DNA from: Monoraphidium neglectum
Lineage: Eukaryota; Chlorophyta; Chlorophyceae; Sphaeropleales; Selenastraceae
Direction of reading: 5' to 3'
Length of the DNA: 53,285 bases
NCBI RefSeq assembly: GCF_000611645.1
Contig: NW_014013592.1
Span: forward strand, 1 to 53,285
Shown here: positions 24,015 through 35,000 of the stretch, piece after piece
Layout: each line of letters opens with the position of its first letter
Position numbering within the stretch: the stretch's first letter is position 1
The notes under the pieces: generated by a model
Seen by the model: the letters and a program-made list of their open reading frames with translations, nothing else
Databases searched by the model: none
What the model was told of the DNA's origin: nothing
Position numbers and translations under genes: made by a program

Positions 24015-26872
24015 AGCCAGCTGCGGCCGCAACTGCCCCTTGTCTGTCTCGCTGGCCGCCCTCGAATCGACCGCGCTCGCCGCCGTGCTGCTTGCCCGGC
24101 TGCCGCCGGTCCTGCTGCTGCCCGTGCGGCTGCCGACCCGCAGCGCCCACTCGTCTTCCGCCGCCACCTTTGCGCCGCGCGCGAACAGCCCAGCGACCGC
24201 CGCGACCGCCGCCTTTATGCGCCCCAGCAGCGAGTTCCTCTCCGCCTCTGCGCGCGCCGCGGCGATCTCGGCCGGGTCCCTGTACGGCTCCCCCCGCTCG
24301 CAGCGCGTGATCCACGGGTGCTGCAGCAGCTGCGTGGCGGCGGGGCGCGCGGCGGGGTCCTTGGTCAGCGCCGCCTGCAGGAACTCCGCGCAGTCCGGCG
24401 CCAGTCCGTGGGGCGGCTGGTCGATGTCCGCCCACAGCAGCAGGCCGCTGCTCAGCAGCTTGTCGGTGGTCTGGGGAGCACCACGTGTTGGCAGTTGGGG
24501 GTTAGGGGGCCGGAGCCCAAGGGAGGTCGCGTGAACGGTGGTCATTGTCTAGCAGTTCGTGGTACGCCGAGTAGCTGCTTTTCAGCCCCCACTCAGGCAG
24601 AGCTCAACCCAGGTCTTGTAGTGTTTGACAGCGAGGGTCCCCAGACGCCGCCTTGTGCATGACCTCGCCCCCAATAGGGTGCAGGCAGCCTGACAGCCCA
24701 ACCACCAGGCGCTTGGCGCCTGCATCACAGGCGCCACCCCTTGCGCACCTCGAAGGGCATGGAGCCGCAGAGCAGCTCGTGCACCAGGCAGCCGACCTGC
24801 CACACGTCCACCTTCTCATTATAGTAGTCGCGCCCCTCCCACTCGGCAGCCACATAATTGCTCGGGCCCTTGCGGGGCCGTGGGCCGGCTCCACGGTCCC
24901 CTGCGTTCGACGCTGGCCGGCCAGGCCGGCCGTGCAACGCGCCGGACTGGGGCCGGCCGGACTGCGGGCGGGCCCAGGCGCCGCCGCTGTGTGGCTGCTG
25001 CGGGCCAGGAGAGGTGCCGCGGGGCGGGGAGGGCGAGGCGCAGGCCGAGTGCTGCGATAGGCGCGCGGCGGCGCGCTGGGGGCCGGGCAGGCAGGACAAG
25101 GATGGGTCTGGCTGCAGGTCTCTAGGTGTGTGGGAGTCCCACCCTGCAGGGCGCGGGCAGAGAGTGTCAGCGCGGCGGTGTCAAGAATTCGCCGCATGGC
25201 CCTCATAAAAAGTTTGCTTGATGTGCGCACATTTCCCAAAGCTGAGAGCCCGATCAGCATTGCAACCAGCCCAGAGGATTCCTGCAGTGCGGAGGACACC
25301 GGCCTCAGCCCAGAGCGCACCTGCGTCCTGGCGTGCCTCATGCTCTGCTACACGCCGCGCAACCGCCACCATCGCCGCCGCGCTCCCCGGCTCAGGCTCC
25401 CCGCCGCCCGCTTCCCAGCCCCTGCCGCCGCTGCGTCCCTCGTCCTCCCATCCGCCGCCGCCAACCCGCACCACACGGTCGCCTGCCCTTCCATCACCGC
25501 CGCCGCCGTCCCCGCCGCCGTCGCCGTCGCTGCCGCTGCTCAGCCTGCCGCCTCTCCGCCCCAGCACCCCCGCCAGTCCTAGGTCCCTCTCGCTCTGCTG
25601 GCGCACAGCCAGCATTTCAGGCGCCATGTAGTCCAGCAGGCCCATCCTTTGGGTCAATCAAATCAAGGCGTTGGCATTGTCAGCGAGGTGCACTGACATC
25701 ACATACGTACACCCCTGCTTCTTGTCAGTCCATGCTCCTGTTGTGTGGGGTCTACCTTGCCAATTGGCCATGCAGGGGCTATACAAGCAGCAAGCCCGTT
25801 GTGCGAGTGCAGGCCGCGTCGTGCAACATGTCGGCCAGCTGCCGGCAAGCAGCAAGCCTGCGCGCAGGTGTGCCTTGCCGTCACACGCCGCCTCGAGCGC
25901 ACCTGGACGCCGGGCGGTCGCTGTGCTGGTCCAGGGCCCCGGTGAGGTGTCCGAGGCGCACCAGATCATCCAGGCCCACCAGCACGTTCTCCGGGTTGAT
26001 TGCCCTGTGGGTTTGGCGGCAGCCAGGAAAGCGCTGCCGCCGCTGAGGGTGTGGCGGACGCGTACTGCTGGTTCTTCCGAGTGTGAGGTGCAAGCGCGCG
26101 AGGATGCATGAACTGTGAAGGTGTGAAGGCCACAACAGGGCATGACTGTCCTCAGCAGTCACAACCAGGGCCTCACCTGTGTATGATGTCGTTGGCATGC
26201 ATGTAGCCAAGCACCGACAGCAGCGGCCGCACCACGTTGAGGGCCACGAACCGCTCGTTGTACTTGTCTGGGTGCGCGATCGCCTCGTTGAGCACGTCCC
26301 CCTTGTTCACGTACTCCTCCACTGCGGGCCGGAAGCGTGGAACCGTTGGGGCCCATGCTTGATCAAAGCCTTGAGAGCCCAGGTGCAGGCGCTGACAAAA
26401 GCGGCGCGCACATTGTTGCGCGCCAATAAACAGGTGGATGAAACCATCATCGCCACCGCCACCAATACCAACAGCCGCAGCAACTGGCAGGCCTGTTTTG
26501 CAACAGACCCAGGTCATCTGTGGGATGTCAAGACAAGTTGGTGTTCTCATGTCCCCCCCCCAAAAAAAAACAACACAAACACACACACGCGCACACGAAT
26601 AATCCTCATTGCAAACCCCACCTATGTAAATGATGTCCTCGCACTCCCAGTTGCCCATGCAGCGGACCAGGGCCGGGTGGTCAAGCATCTCAGCAAACGC
26701 CAGCGCACGCCGCACGCCGCGCTCCTGGGCTGGCGTCATTTTGTCTGCACGCGCGCACACAGGCCAGCAGTGGGTACGCGGCGTTGCGAGGCGCAGACTC
26801 CACAGCTGTCTCACACGCTCTGCATGCGCTACACTGGTTTTGTGACTAGCAGCAGCTGCAGTGGTGCCAGCG

Positions 26873-26949
<77 letters not shown>

Positions 26950-28232
26950 GGCGGCGGCGGCGCCAGCGCCGGCAGCAGCAGCGGGGGCAGGCGCAGCAAC
27001 AGAGCAATGCCAAAAGCAGCAGCAAGGACAGCACGCCCCACCGCTCACTCTTGTCGTATTTCTTCAGAACAAAGTGCTGCCCAGTCTTGTTGGCCTGGGC
27101 AAACCAAGCCGTCATCACATGGCCGCGATGCAGCATGTGACACAGCGGCTTAAAGTCCTCCAATTTTGTGAACCACAGGTCACCCGCCGCCTCGCCGCCC
27201 TCCGCCCCGGCCTCGCCGCCAGCACTGGCGCTCCCGACCCCCCCACCACCCAGGCCGCTGCCGCCGCCGCCGCCGCCGCCCAGTAAGCCGCCCAGCAGGC
27301 GCACGCTGGTGCCGCCAAGGATGCCCCGGAGGCTCGCGGCAAAGCCCACAGGGTTGGCCGGGCGATCCCTGGGGGAAGCCAGAGGATGCAGAAGGTCTGA
27401 CAGGATACGCAATTGCTAGGGGTCTACAATCAGACTGCAACTCGCAATAGCCAGCAGGCTTCTGGGGCTGGGCAGTCAGCGCACGACTGCATGACGCCTC
27501 TCACCTAGGTGACCCAGGCTGGTTTGTGTCGGGGTGCGCGCCGCTCGTCGCCTGGCGCCGCCCGCTCGCGCTGGCGGCAGTGGCTCCGCCGGCCTGCCGC
27601 TGCGAGTGCTGCACTTGCATGGCCTTGAGGTGTGCGAGCGAGCCGCCCCCAGGGTGCCCCGCCAGGGCGCCGATTCGGCTGACCCCGCTGCCACTGCTGT
27701 CCCTTCCGCTTCGCAGGCTAGAGTTGCCATCGCCCCCGCCAAAACCAAGGAGAGACGCCCAACGCCCGGAGGCCCCTTGAGCGCCCGCCCCGCCGCCCTT
27801 GCCGGCACCGCCGCTGCCGCTGCCCTGCCCTTCCTCGTCGTCATCCCCCAGCACAGACGACGCAAACTTGATCCTCTGACTGCCCTTGCGGCCGAACGAC
27901 GGTGAACTCAGCTCGCCCTCGCCTAGCGCCGCGCCTCCGGGCTGCGACGGCGCCCGCAGGGCCGGCGCGGGCACGGGGCTGCGCCGCCGAGCGGGCGCTG
28001 GTCTGGGGCTGGATGGGGCTGAGGTGGAGGCGCCGCCCGCGGGCTCGTCTACCTGGTGCTGCTGGCGGGACTGAGCGTGGTACCTGGGAACGGGGCCAGG
28101 GACAAGTCGGGGCGCTGCTCAGCGGGGCCCTGCTTACCACGTGCTGCAGCGCTGGGGTTGCAGATGCATACGGCCAGACCAGAAGGCGGGCCCCCTGCAC
28201 ATGCCGCGCACTGTCAATTTGGCGGAGCGCAT
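23652..28232 (-). CDS. Protein kinase-like protein lacking HRD and DFG (probable pseudokinase)
   Basis: Exons, 5' to 3': 28232-28138, 28083-27505, 27368-27049, 26744-26622, 26321-26177, 26004-25903, 25646-about 25607, about 25075-24749, 24470-23652; about 850 codons. The start ATG at 28232 is uncertain. The N-terminal third is low-complexity Gly/Ser. Kinase landmarks: LHRGHVMTAWFA in place of a glycine loop; FVLKKYDK carries the VAIK-type Lys; a helix with FAEMLDHPALVRCMGNWE; hinge YIVEEYVNKGD; IIHRAINPEN instead of HRDLKPEN; RLGHLTGALD where DFG belongs; MAPEM; DVWQVGCLVHELLCG; and LTKDPAARP with HPWI. Both catalytic aspartates are therefore absent. By overall pattern it is nearest to Aurora/CAMK-like kinases. 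The tail has about 13 Gln and then a His/Arg/Ser-rich region. Substrate and role are unknown. The junction after MAPEM is uncertain, and an extra Gly-rich insertion up to about 25340 is possible. Confidence 0.78.
23972..24015. repeat. Coding CAG tract encoding polyQ in the pseudokinase tail
   Basis: CTG units on the plus strand, with one TTG interruption, read as about 13 Gln on the coding strand within the last exon. This is the only clearly translated long triplet tract in this gene. The CAG tract at 26869 is intronic. Confidence 0.85.
26869..26948. repeat. (CAG)n triplet repeat in an intron of the pseudokinase gene
   Basis: CAG units with CAA interruptions lie between the donor after 27049 and the acceptor before 26744. 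The intron is set by phase-consistent joining of LKKYDK to the helix exon, so the repeat is untranslated. Confidence 0.85.
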
Positions 28233-30254
28233 TGGATCCCGCGGCTCACCACTCGGGCTCGTCAGGGCCGCTGGGTCCTGCTTGGAGTGCCGCTGCTGAT
28301 TTGACTCCACCGGCGCCGCTGCAGCTGCCAGCCCCGTCACATTGTACCATGTCTTCCAGGTCGCTGGGCCCTCACTGCAGAGCAGCTGTCCCTCTGCACG
28401 CCCTGGGCTGGGCAGCTGCGTTGCAGTGCAGGCCTGCGGCGCGCCTGCATGAGCGGGCCGCAGCTGCACCAGGCAGCGGCGTTTGCGCTGCCCACACAGA
28501 ATCTGACGTCACCGGATCGCTGGCTGTGATTGAGTTGTATTCATCGAGCTATGTCACAAACCTGACGTGCGCAAATTCTGATCAAAAGCTTGGCCAGATC
28601 CCTTCGACCAGAACTGCGACCTTTCAAACGTATGCTTAAATCTTCGTCATGGAGACATTTTCGCGAAGTTAGAAATACGTAGCCGCAGGTCAAGGGTCAA
28701 CCTTTGCGTACTTGCGTTTCACGGGCCCAAAGCGTTGTACTCGTGCGAGGTGAAAAATGCTGAAAAAACTGCAATTCTGTTCAGCGTAGCAGCTGAAAAG
28801 TGTGCAGGTCGTACACCTGGTGTCGACAACCACTGCAACTCCCCACCCCTGAGCCCCTTGGCCACCACGCCTGACGGTTTACAAGCTCCTAGGCTGCGCC
28901 TGGCGGCGCAGACGTTGTTGCGGAAACGCGCCCGTAGAAAATAGAAAGCATGCAAGTCAGTGCATAAAAACCCCTGCTGCGATCCCGCGCGCAAAGCTCA
29001 GCATGGCGCACAGAGTGGGGGGAAAAGCAGCTCGCAAGGCGCGGCGCGAGGGGATGGGAGGCCATAGGACGGGCACGATGCATGCAAACTGCTACAGGGT
29101 GCCAGCCCCAGGCCGTGAATGTGTGTTGTGGTGATACAGCGCTCGGTGAGGGGTTGCCACGTGGGGCAGTGCGAGCAAGTTCACAGGGGCCAACTAGCTG
29201 GGGCGCTCCTCCTCAAACCCATGCCCCCATGCTGCGTGGCTGCAAGCGCGGTCAGAGCGCATGGGCAGCACCAACACGGCAATTGCCGCACACAAGCGGA
29301 CAGAGGGCAGGAGAGAGGGGAGGACGTGGGAGGACAGAGTTCGGGCTTGGCGTCCATGACGCAGGGTCTTCCTGCCACGCGCCCAGCTCACACATCAGGC
29401 CAGCCAAGCACAGCGGGCTCAGGCACCCGCCAGGCCTGGCCTTGACGCAACGCACTAGCGCGGCGAATGGGGGAGATGCGCCTTTCACGTGCGGCGAGCG
29501 CACCTGAAACGTGCGCAAGGCGCGTGCTGCTAACGCACCAGTGGTGGTACAGGACGACACGTGGGCGCGCGACACGCCTCGAGACGCGCGGCACGCCCTG
29601 GTGGGTTGATCGTAATACAAAGGCAAATGGGCCCAAACACGCACGCGGCATTTGCTGGATGGCAGCAGCTGGCGTGCAACGAAAGACGAGAAGATCGCAC
29701 TGAGGCTCACGGCACCATGCGCTCGCGTTGCCGCGTGCGTCAAATCGAATGACTCAGTGGACCGATAATCAAGCGTTTTCTGTAGGCAAATAATGGCCGA
29801 GCGCGCAGCAGCCCGCGCCGCATGGGCGACGCCGTGCAGCTCAGGCATGCATGCGGCATGGGCGCCATGCGCGACTGCCTCACCCCGGGCCCAGTCGGGG
29901 GTAGTTCACAATGCTTGCAGTGTCCGCGGCTAGTGTGCGACGGGGGAATCCGCACAGCGGCAGCTGTCGCCAACAGCGGCAGCTGTTGCCAAACAGGGGT
30001 GGCTGCGCCCGCGGATGCACCGGCCCAGCCGCACCAGCGCAATGGGGGAGCGGGCGGCAGCGGCACAATCCCGCGAGCGCGCAGGGGCCAGCCAAGCACC
30101 CAAGTGCCAAGAAACACAGGCGGCTGCACGGCATGCTTGCCGAAAAGAGGTCAGGCTGCGGCGTCCATCGTAGCCGCGCAGCATGCGGGCCCCGCACGCA
30201 CGGCCGACCAGGCAGACCCGCGCGTGCTTCGGCCCCCGCCGTAGCGCCGCCTCT
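28233..30254. other. Two-kilobase intergenic region with clustered CACGTG motifs
   Basis: No gene recognised. It separates the 5' end of the pseudokinase gene from the 3' end of rbcX (both minus strand), so it should contain the kinase promoter. Palindromic CACGTG occurs at 29158-29163, 29486-29491 and 29558-29563. A 19-base tandem duplication lies at 29954-29991. Open frames in this stretch show no coherent protein. Confidence 0.55.
29954..29991. repeat. Tandem duplication of 19 bases
   Basis: Two adjacent 19-base units (ACAGCGGCAGCTGTCGCCA and the same with one C-to-T change) stand head to tail. Each contains the palindrome CAGCTG. No function is evident. Confidence 0.8.
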
Positions 30255-31583
30255 TCAGTTGGCGGCCTCCTGCCACTTGCTGCCGGTGCGCTGCTGGCGC
30301 CGGTTGTTGCGGTAGCTGGTGCGCGGCGCGTCGTTGCCCGCGTTGCCGCTGACGTAGGTGTGCTCCTCCAGGTGGCGCCGCAGCACCCCTACGCTCCCCG
30401 CCTGCACCGCGCCGGGCAGCTGCTTGGCAACGTGGCCGGCGAGCTCCTTGCGGACGGCCAGGACGCCGCTGGCCAGCTGGGTGGGGTTCACCATGTGGGT
30501 TTGGCCAGAGTAGGGGTCCACCAGGGCTGCAGGGGCCTCCAGCATGAGCTCGGAGATGAACTGCATGGGCGTGGACAAATATATGGGTCGCAGCATTTCA
30601 TTTCAATGTTGAGCTCAACAGACCGGCAAGACCATACCGCTTGCAGGCTGCTCGGCTGGCAGGCTGCCGTGGCCCCGCACCCCACAGGGTGCTGCGGCAT
30701 GCCACGAGGCTGGAGATGCTCGCAGTGATCACGCTGCATGCGCCTGCATACCCTTGGCTCCAACCGGGGCGCACCTTGTCGCCATCCAGTGGCGGGTGGG
30801 TGGCGCAGAAGGTGTTGAGCCAGCGGGCGGCCCAGCCGTCCACCTCCTGCAGCGACAGCAGGACCTTCTGCACCGCGCGCGCTGTCAAGCAGCGGATCAC
30901 CACCTGAGCACATCAAGGGGTCGCATTGGGAACGCCGATTTGAGCCAGGGGGTTATGTATGTTGTGCGTGCAGCATGTTCGCAACTGTTCCCCCCATGCG
31001 CTCCCGTCCGCAACAGCCGCAACCGCTGTCAACCGCCTGGCACAGCTGTGCCAAGCGGTTTACGCCAGGCCCACTGCCAGCAGACCTGGGTGGAGTCGTC
31101 CTCAAAGAGCGATGATGCCTCAGGAATGGGGCCTCCCCCGTCAGACCTGCAGACCAGCAGCAGTGGGACGCAGGCGTGGGGAGCAGCTGCATGGTAAGAG
31201 CCCCGCCGCGCCATGACGAGAGCTGTTGCGCAGCCAGTTTGACTGGCCTGCCATGTGAATGTTTGAAGCTATCATGCTAGATGCAACTTTGTGTAGCGCG
31301 CTCACGGCCTAACCGCGGGCAGTCAGCCGCTTGCTGGCAGCATCACGCCGTCTGCAGCAGGTCGCAGCCTCGGTGGTCAACAAAGTGCGAGCGGCCTGCG
31401 CTACGGCGCCCAGGTGCCACACCTGTTGGCCTTAGCGTAGCACGGTGTGGCGGCCAGACGCCGAGAGGTGGGGATGAGGAGGCTTCGGTGAAGCACGCGG
31501 GCAGGCCTGACCACGACGCCGCAGGCTGCCACCCGTGCGGCGGGCCGATCAGGCCTAGAGGTATCGACTTGTTGGATACGCAT
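30255..31583 (-). CDS. rbcX: RbcX-type Rubisco assembly chaperone, plastid-targeted
   Basis: RbcX dimers bind the C-terminal tail of RbcL and help assemble the RbcL8 core in the plastid stroma. Exons 31583-31423, 31146-31086, 30903-30775 and 30560-30255 join in phase to about 218 residues. Exon 1 encodes an Arg/Ser/Ala leader with few acids (MRIQQVDTSRPDRPAAR...), a plausible transit peptide; its ACAG|GTGTGG donor and a GTCTGCAG acceptor fix the join. The mature part follows the RbcX helix order: CLTARAVQKVLLSLQEVDGWAARWL, then FISELMLEAPAALVD, then LAVRKELAGHVAKQLP and GVLRRHLEEHTY. The Tyr residues that normally lie in the first helix (YLTYQA in cyanobacteria) are Cys and Ala here. A short insertion (PYSGQTHMVNPTQ) precedes the third helix, and a basic tail follows. 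The assignment rests on motif order recalled from the family, without alignment. Confidence 0.77.
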
Positions 31584-32068
31584 GTTCGACGGCTGCGTGT
31601 GCTGTCACCGATCTGGAGGCAAACCTGAGCAGTGTACAGAACGCGGCGAACGTGGGTGATCAAGCTATATGATACCGTGCAGTGCACAGTGAGTTCGGTT
31701 GTGCCGGTATGAACGCTTGCCAGGAGGCAACCCGGTGGTCACACAACCCAGCGGCGCGGACCTGGCGCGGGGGCCCTGACTCAGGGGACACGAGTCAGGA
31801 CACCTCTGGTCAGGGGCTTCATCAGTGATTCAGTTACTTGGGACTGATACAGGTTGTGGTGAATTGCGCTTGGAAAAGCGAGGGTCGCTGGCGCAGAGAC
31901 GACGGCTCGAGCGCTTTGTGCAACCCTGCCCTAGCTCGCAAGTGCAGGTGCACCCAAGGGATCTCCACGCACACGTTCTTGTATTGATCCGGCATGCAAG
32001 CACCAAAAAATTCATCCCTGCCCCCACAGCCCCGCTTCTTGTGTGCCATCCCTCATGCAGCCCCCGGA
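31584..32068. other. Spacer between NAD synthetase 3' end and rbcX start
   Basis: About 485 bases holding the 3' UTR of the upstream minus-strand gene and the rbcX promoter. No further gene and no distinct motif seen. Confidence 0.55.
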
Positions 32069-35000
32069 TCACTTGCCCGCCGCCGCCGCCGCCGCAGGCG
32101 GCGCGCCCCCCGTGCTCCCGAGCGCCGCGACAGCGAGCTCGTCGATGCGCCTGAACTGCCACGTCCAGACCACGTTGTACAGGAACTGGCGGTGGTCGAA
32201 GCGGTTGTCGTCGGGGCTGTAGCTCTCCGCGTGGTAGGAGGGCGTCAGCACGGTGGCCTTGTGGCGGTTGATGGCGTAGAAGCGGAAGAACGTCTTCACC
32301 TGCGGGGGGATTTGGGGGCGGGGGTGCCGTCAAGGGGACGCCGGTCGCAGGGTTTCGTTCGGGATGCATCAAACTTCAATGCATGGTTTGTAAGGCGTCA
32401 ACCAGCAGTGGGGCAAAGGACCGAGAACGTGGCGCAAAGGGGAAACGCATGTCGAGCAGCAACCTCATGCCGCGCCCGGCCAGCACCCGGGCCCCGCTTC
32501 TTCGAGACGCGCCTTTTCCGCCGCGGCCGCGGGCGTCATGGTGTCCCTCCAGAGCGACAGGCAGCGTCGGTACATGGCGACGGGCCCGCAGCGCGCCATC
32601 TTGCGCAGGCGCCCGTACACCCCGAGGTCGTCATACGTCATGCCCATGTCCACCTCATCAGTCTGGGGGGCGGTGCCCTCCCTGTAGCGCGAGAGGGGCG
32701 GGGCGGAGCGCGGGATGGGGTGAAACGAAGGCCGGGGGCAGAGAGGGAGGCGCTGGCAAAGACGGCTGGGACGAGGGCGTTGTTGCGAAGGGTTTGGGGG
32801 GCTTGCAGGCAGTAGTTTGTTGCCGGCCGCGTTGCAAGAACTTTTTGCCTTGGCCGCTTTTCAGCTTGACCGCTTGCCGCCAATGGTAGGGTGCGGCATT
32901 GGCTGGCGGGAGCTGTGAGAGGCTTGCATCTGGAGGAAGCTAAGGCACGCAAACTTGGGTGACATCGCAGCCCACCTGATGGGCTCCAGCTCCGCCGTGG
33001 GTGGCGCCGCCTCGACCGACGCCAGCGCGGCGTACCCCAGGTGGGTGGCGCCCCACCGCAGGAAGCGCTTCAGGTCACCCTGTGGTTGCAACCAAGGGAG
33101 AGGCGAGGAGCAATCAGTCGAGTCGCCTCAACCTGCGACCGCAACGTACAGCAGCAACCTGCAGGCTTTGCCGTGAGAAACCACGCGCTCAGGCAGGCGC
33201 TGGTGGACGGGCAGGGCCGGCGTGCAGGCTGCAGGGCGGCGAGGCGCCGGGGCCCTGCCTTGGAGATGCCTCCGATGGGGTTGATGTCCGCGGCGCTGCA
33301 GTCGTACTTGGTCAGGTAGCTGCACACAGGGCAGAGCACGTGCACAAGGCAGGTGGTGGTGTCGGTGGGTGCGATGGCGGCCCGTGTTGGACGCTATGCT
33401 CAGCCGCAAGCGTCTCAGCAGCGGTTTTCGAAGCCAGGCCCTGGCCGCTTTTGTTAGAGCGCCCGCGCCGCCGCCGCTGCCCCGCACCCGCGCAGCGCCT
33501 CGTCGACGTTGGCGCTGCCCAGCACCAGCAGCCAGCCGGAGCGGCCGCGAGCCCAGGGGGACAGCTGCGCCAGCAGGAACGCCAGCACCATGCGCAGCCG
33601 CGCCTGCAGCACGGCGCAATCCAAGACTCAGCTCAAGCCCCCCAAGGTGCTTGAGCTTGCCGGGCAAGGTGCAGGCACGCGAGTCGAGAGCGTAAGTGGG
33701 CGTGCAGGCGAGTGGCTGTGCCATGCAACTTGTTCCCCCGGGGCAGCGCCGCAGCGGCAGGCCCACCTGGATGTTCTGCAGGGCGAGGTTCTCCGGGGGG
33801 CTGCCGCCGTCTGCCCTGAAGCGCGGCATCTTGCCGGTGACCGTGGTGAAGAGCGTGAGCAGGGAGGCCACGATGGAGTCAATGGACACGTCCATGTGGT
33901 AGGACCCCACCTGGGAGGCCAGCAGGGCAGACCTGCACGGCGCAGGGGCAGGGGAGAGGCGGCTGAGGGGGCGCTGGGTGCGGAGGGTGGGATCGGAGCG
34001 GGGTCCAGGCGCGGCAAAGTGTTGAGTAGGGCGCTGGAGGAACAGGTCCGAAGGGCACGGCAGGGGACCAATAAGGGGGGGGGCCGGGGTGAGGAGGGCT
34101 GGAGCTCGCTGGCCAGGGGCAGGGTCGGGCACTGCATCGCATGGCGCGTCCAGCTGGCACTGCCGGTGCTGAAATCACCTGGAACCATCGAAGATCCATC
34201 CCACTCTCGCTAACACACCCTCTATGGGGCGACGAACACGGGTCCTCCATCAACCCCCACGCCTTGTAAACAAAACACATAGCACACCCACTTGCGAAAA
34301 TGCACAACACACAACGCACCTGTCGCGCGTCTCTTTTGAGCTGTTTGCGCTGCCCATGTAGACGGTGGTGAACAGTCGCGACGCCAGCTCCTGCGGGTCT
34401 GTTACGGTCTCTGCGTCCCCGTACTTGCCAATGCGGCGCGCGTCCGCCAGCACCAGCGCATCACCCGCCGCGACAGCCTTGACCACTAGCTGCAGGGACG
34501 AGAGGATGCAAGTCAGTCGGGAGGACACAAGGGAACAGAGAAACGCTCAGTAGAGTGCTTTTGAGAACAAACGTCCGGGATGCGAAGGCTGCTAGTTTGA
34601 GTGCCAAAGCTGGCAAGGGCTTGGGCTGCGGCATATGGTAAGGCTAGTTGCGGGAGGGCCGAGCAGCCCCAGGCTTTGTCACCTGGCACATGCTGCCGAC
34701 GATGGCGGCAGTGGCGCTGCTGTCGGCGCCACCACTGAGCGGCAGCAGGAAGCCAGCGGCGCCGCAGCGACGGAGGTAGTCCCAGAGCCAGGCAGCAGGG
34801 CCCAGGGCGATCTCCTCCTCGGGCAGGTGGTACTGCAAGGCACGGCAGGTTTTAAGGCGCGGGAGTGCAAATGCCGCATGGACTTTGGAACGGGGTTTGA
34901 AGGGGCAGTACAGTACATGAGAATGGCATGATGATAATTTGTGGTGGGCTTGGTCATGAGATGTGCCAGATGGAGAAAGGACAAAAGGCAAAGCGAGACA

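Noticed and set aside
25181..25606. Full Gly/Asp-rich frame after MAPEM as a certain part of the kinase
   Set aside because: A GTGCGC donor right after the motif gives a compact join in phase. Several later phase-0 donors also exist, so the extension is left uncertain.
29954..29991. Tandem 19-base units as a CRISPR or satellite array
   Set aside because: Only two adjacent copies with no spacers; a simple duplication.
31086..31214. rbcX starting at the ATG at 31214 without a transit peptide
   Set aside because: A pyrimidine-rich acceptor at 31147 and an upstream exon (31583-31423) with matching phase give a leader peptide, as expected for a stromal protein.
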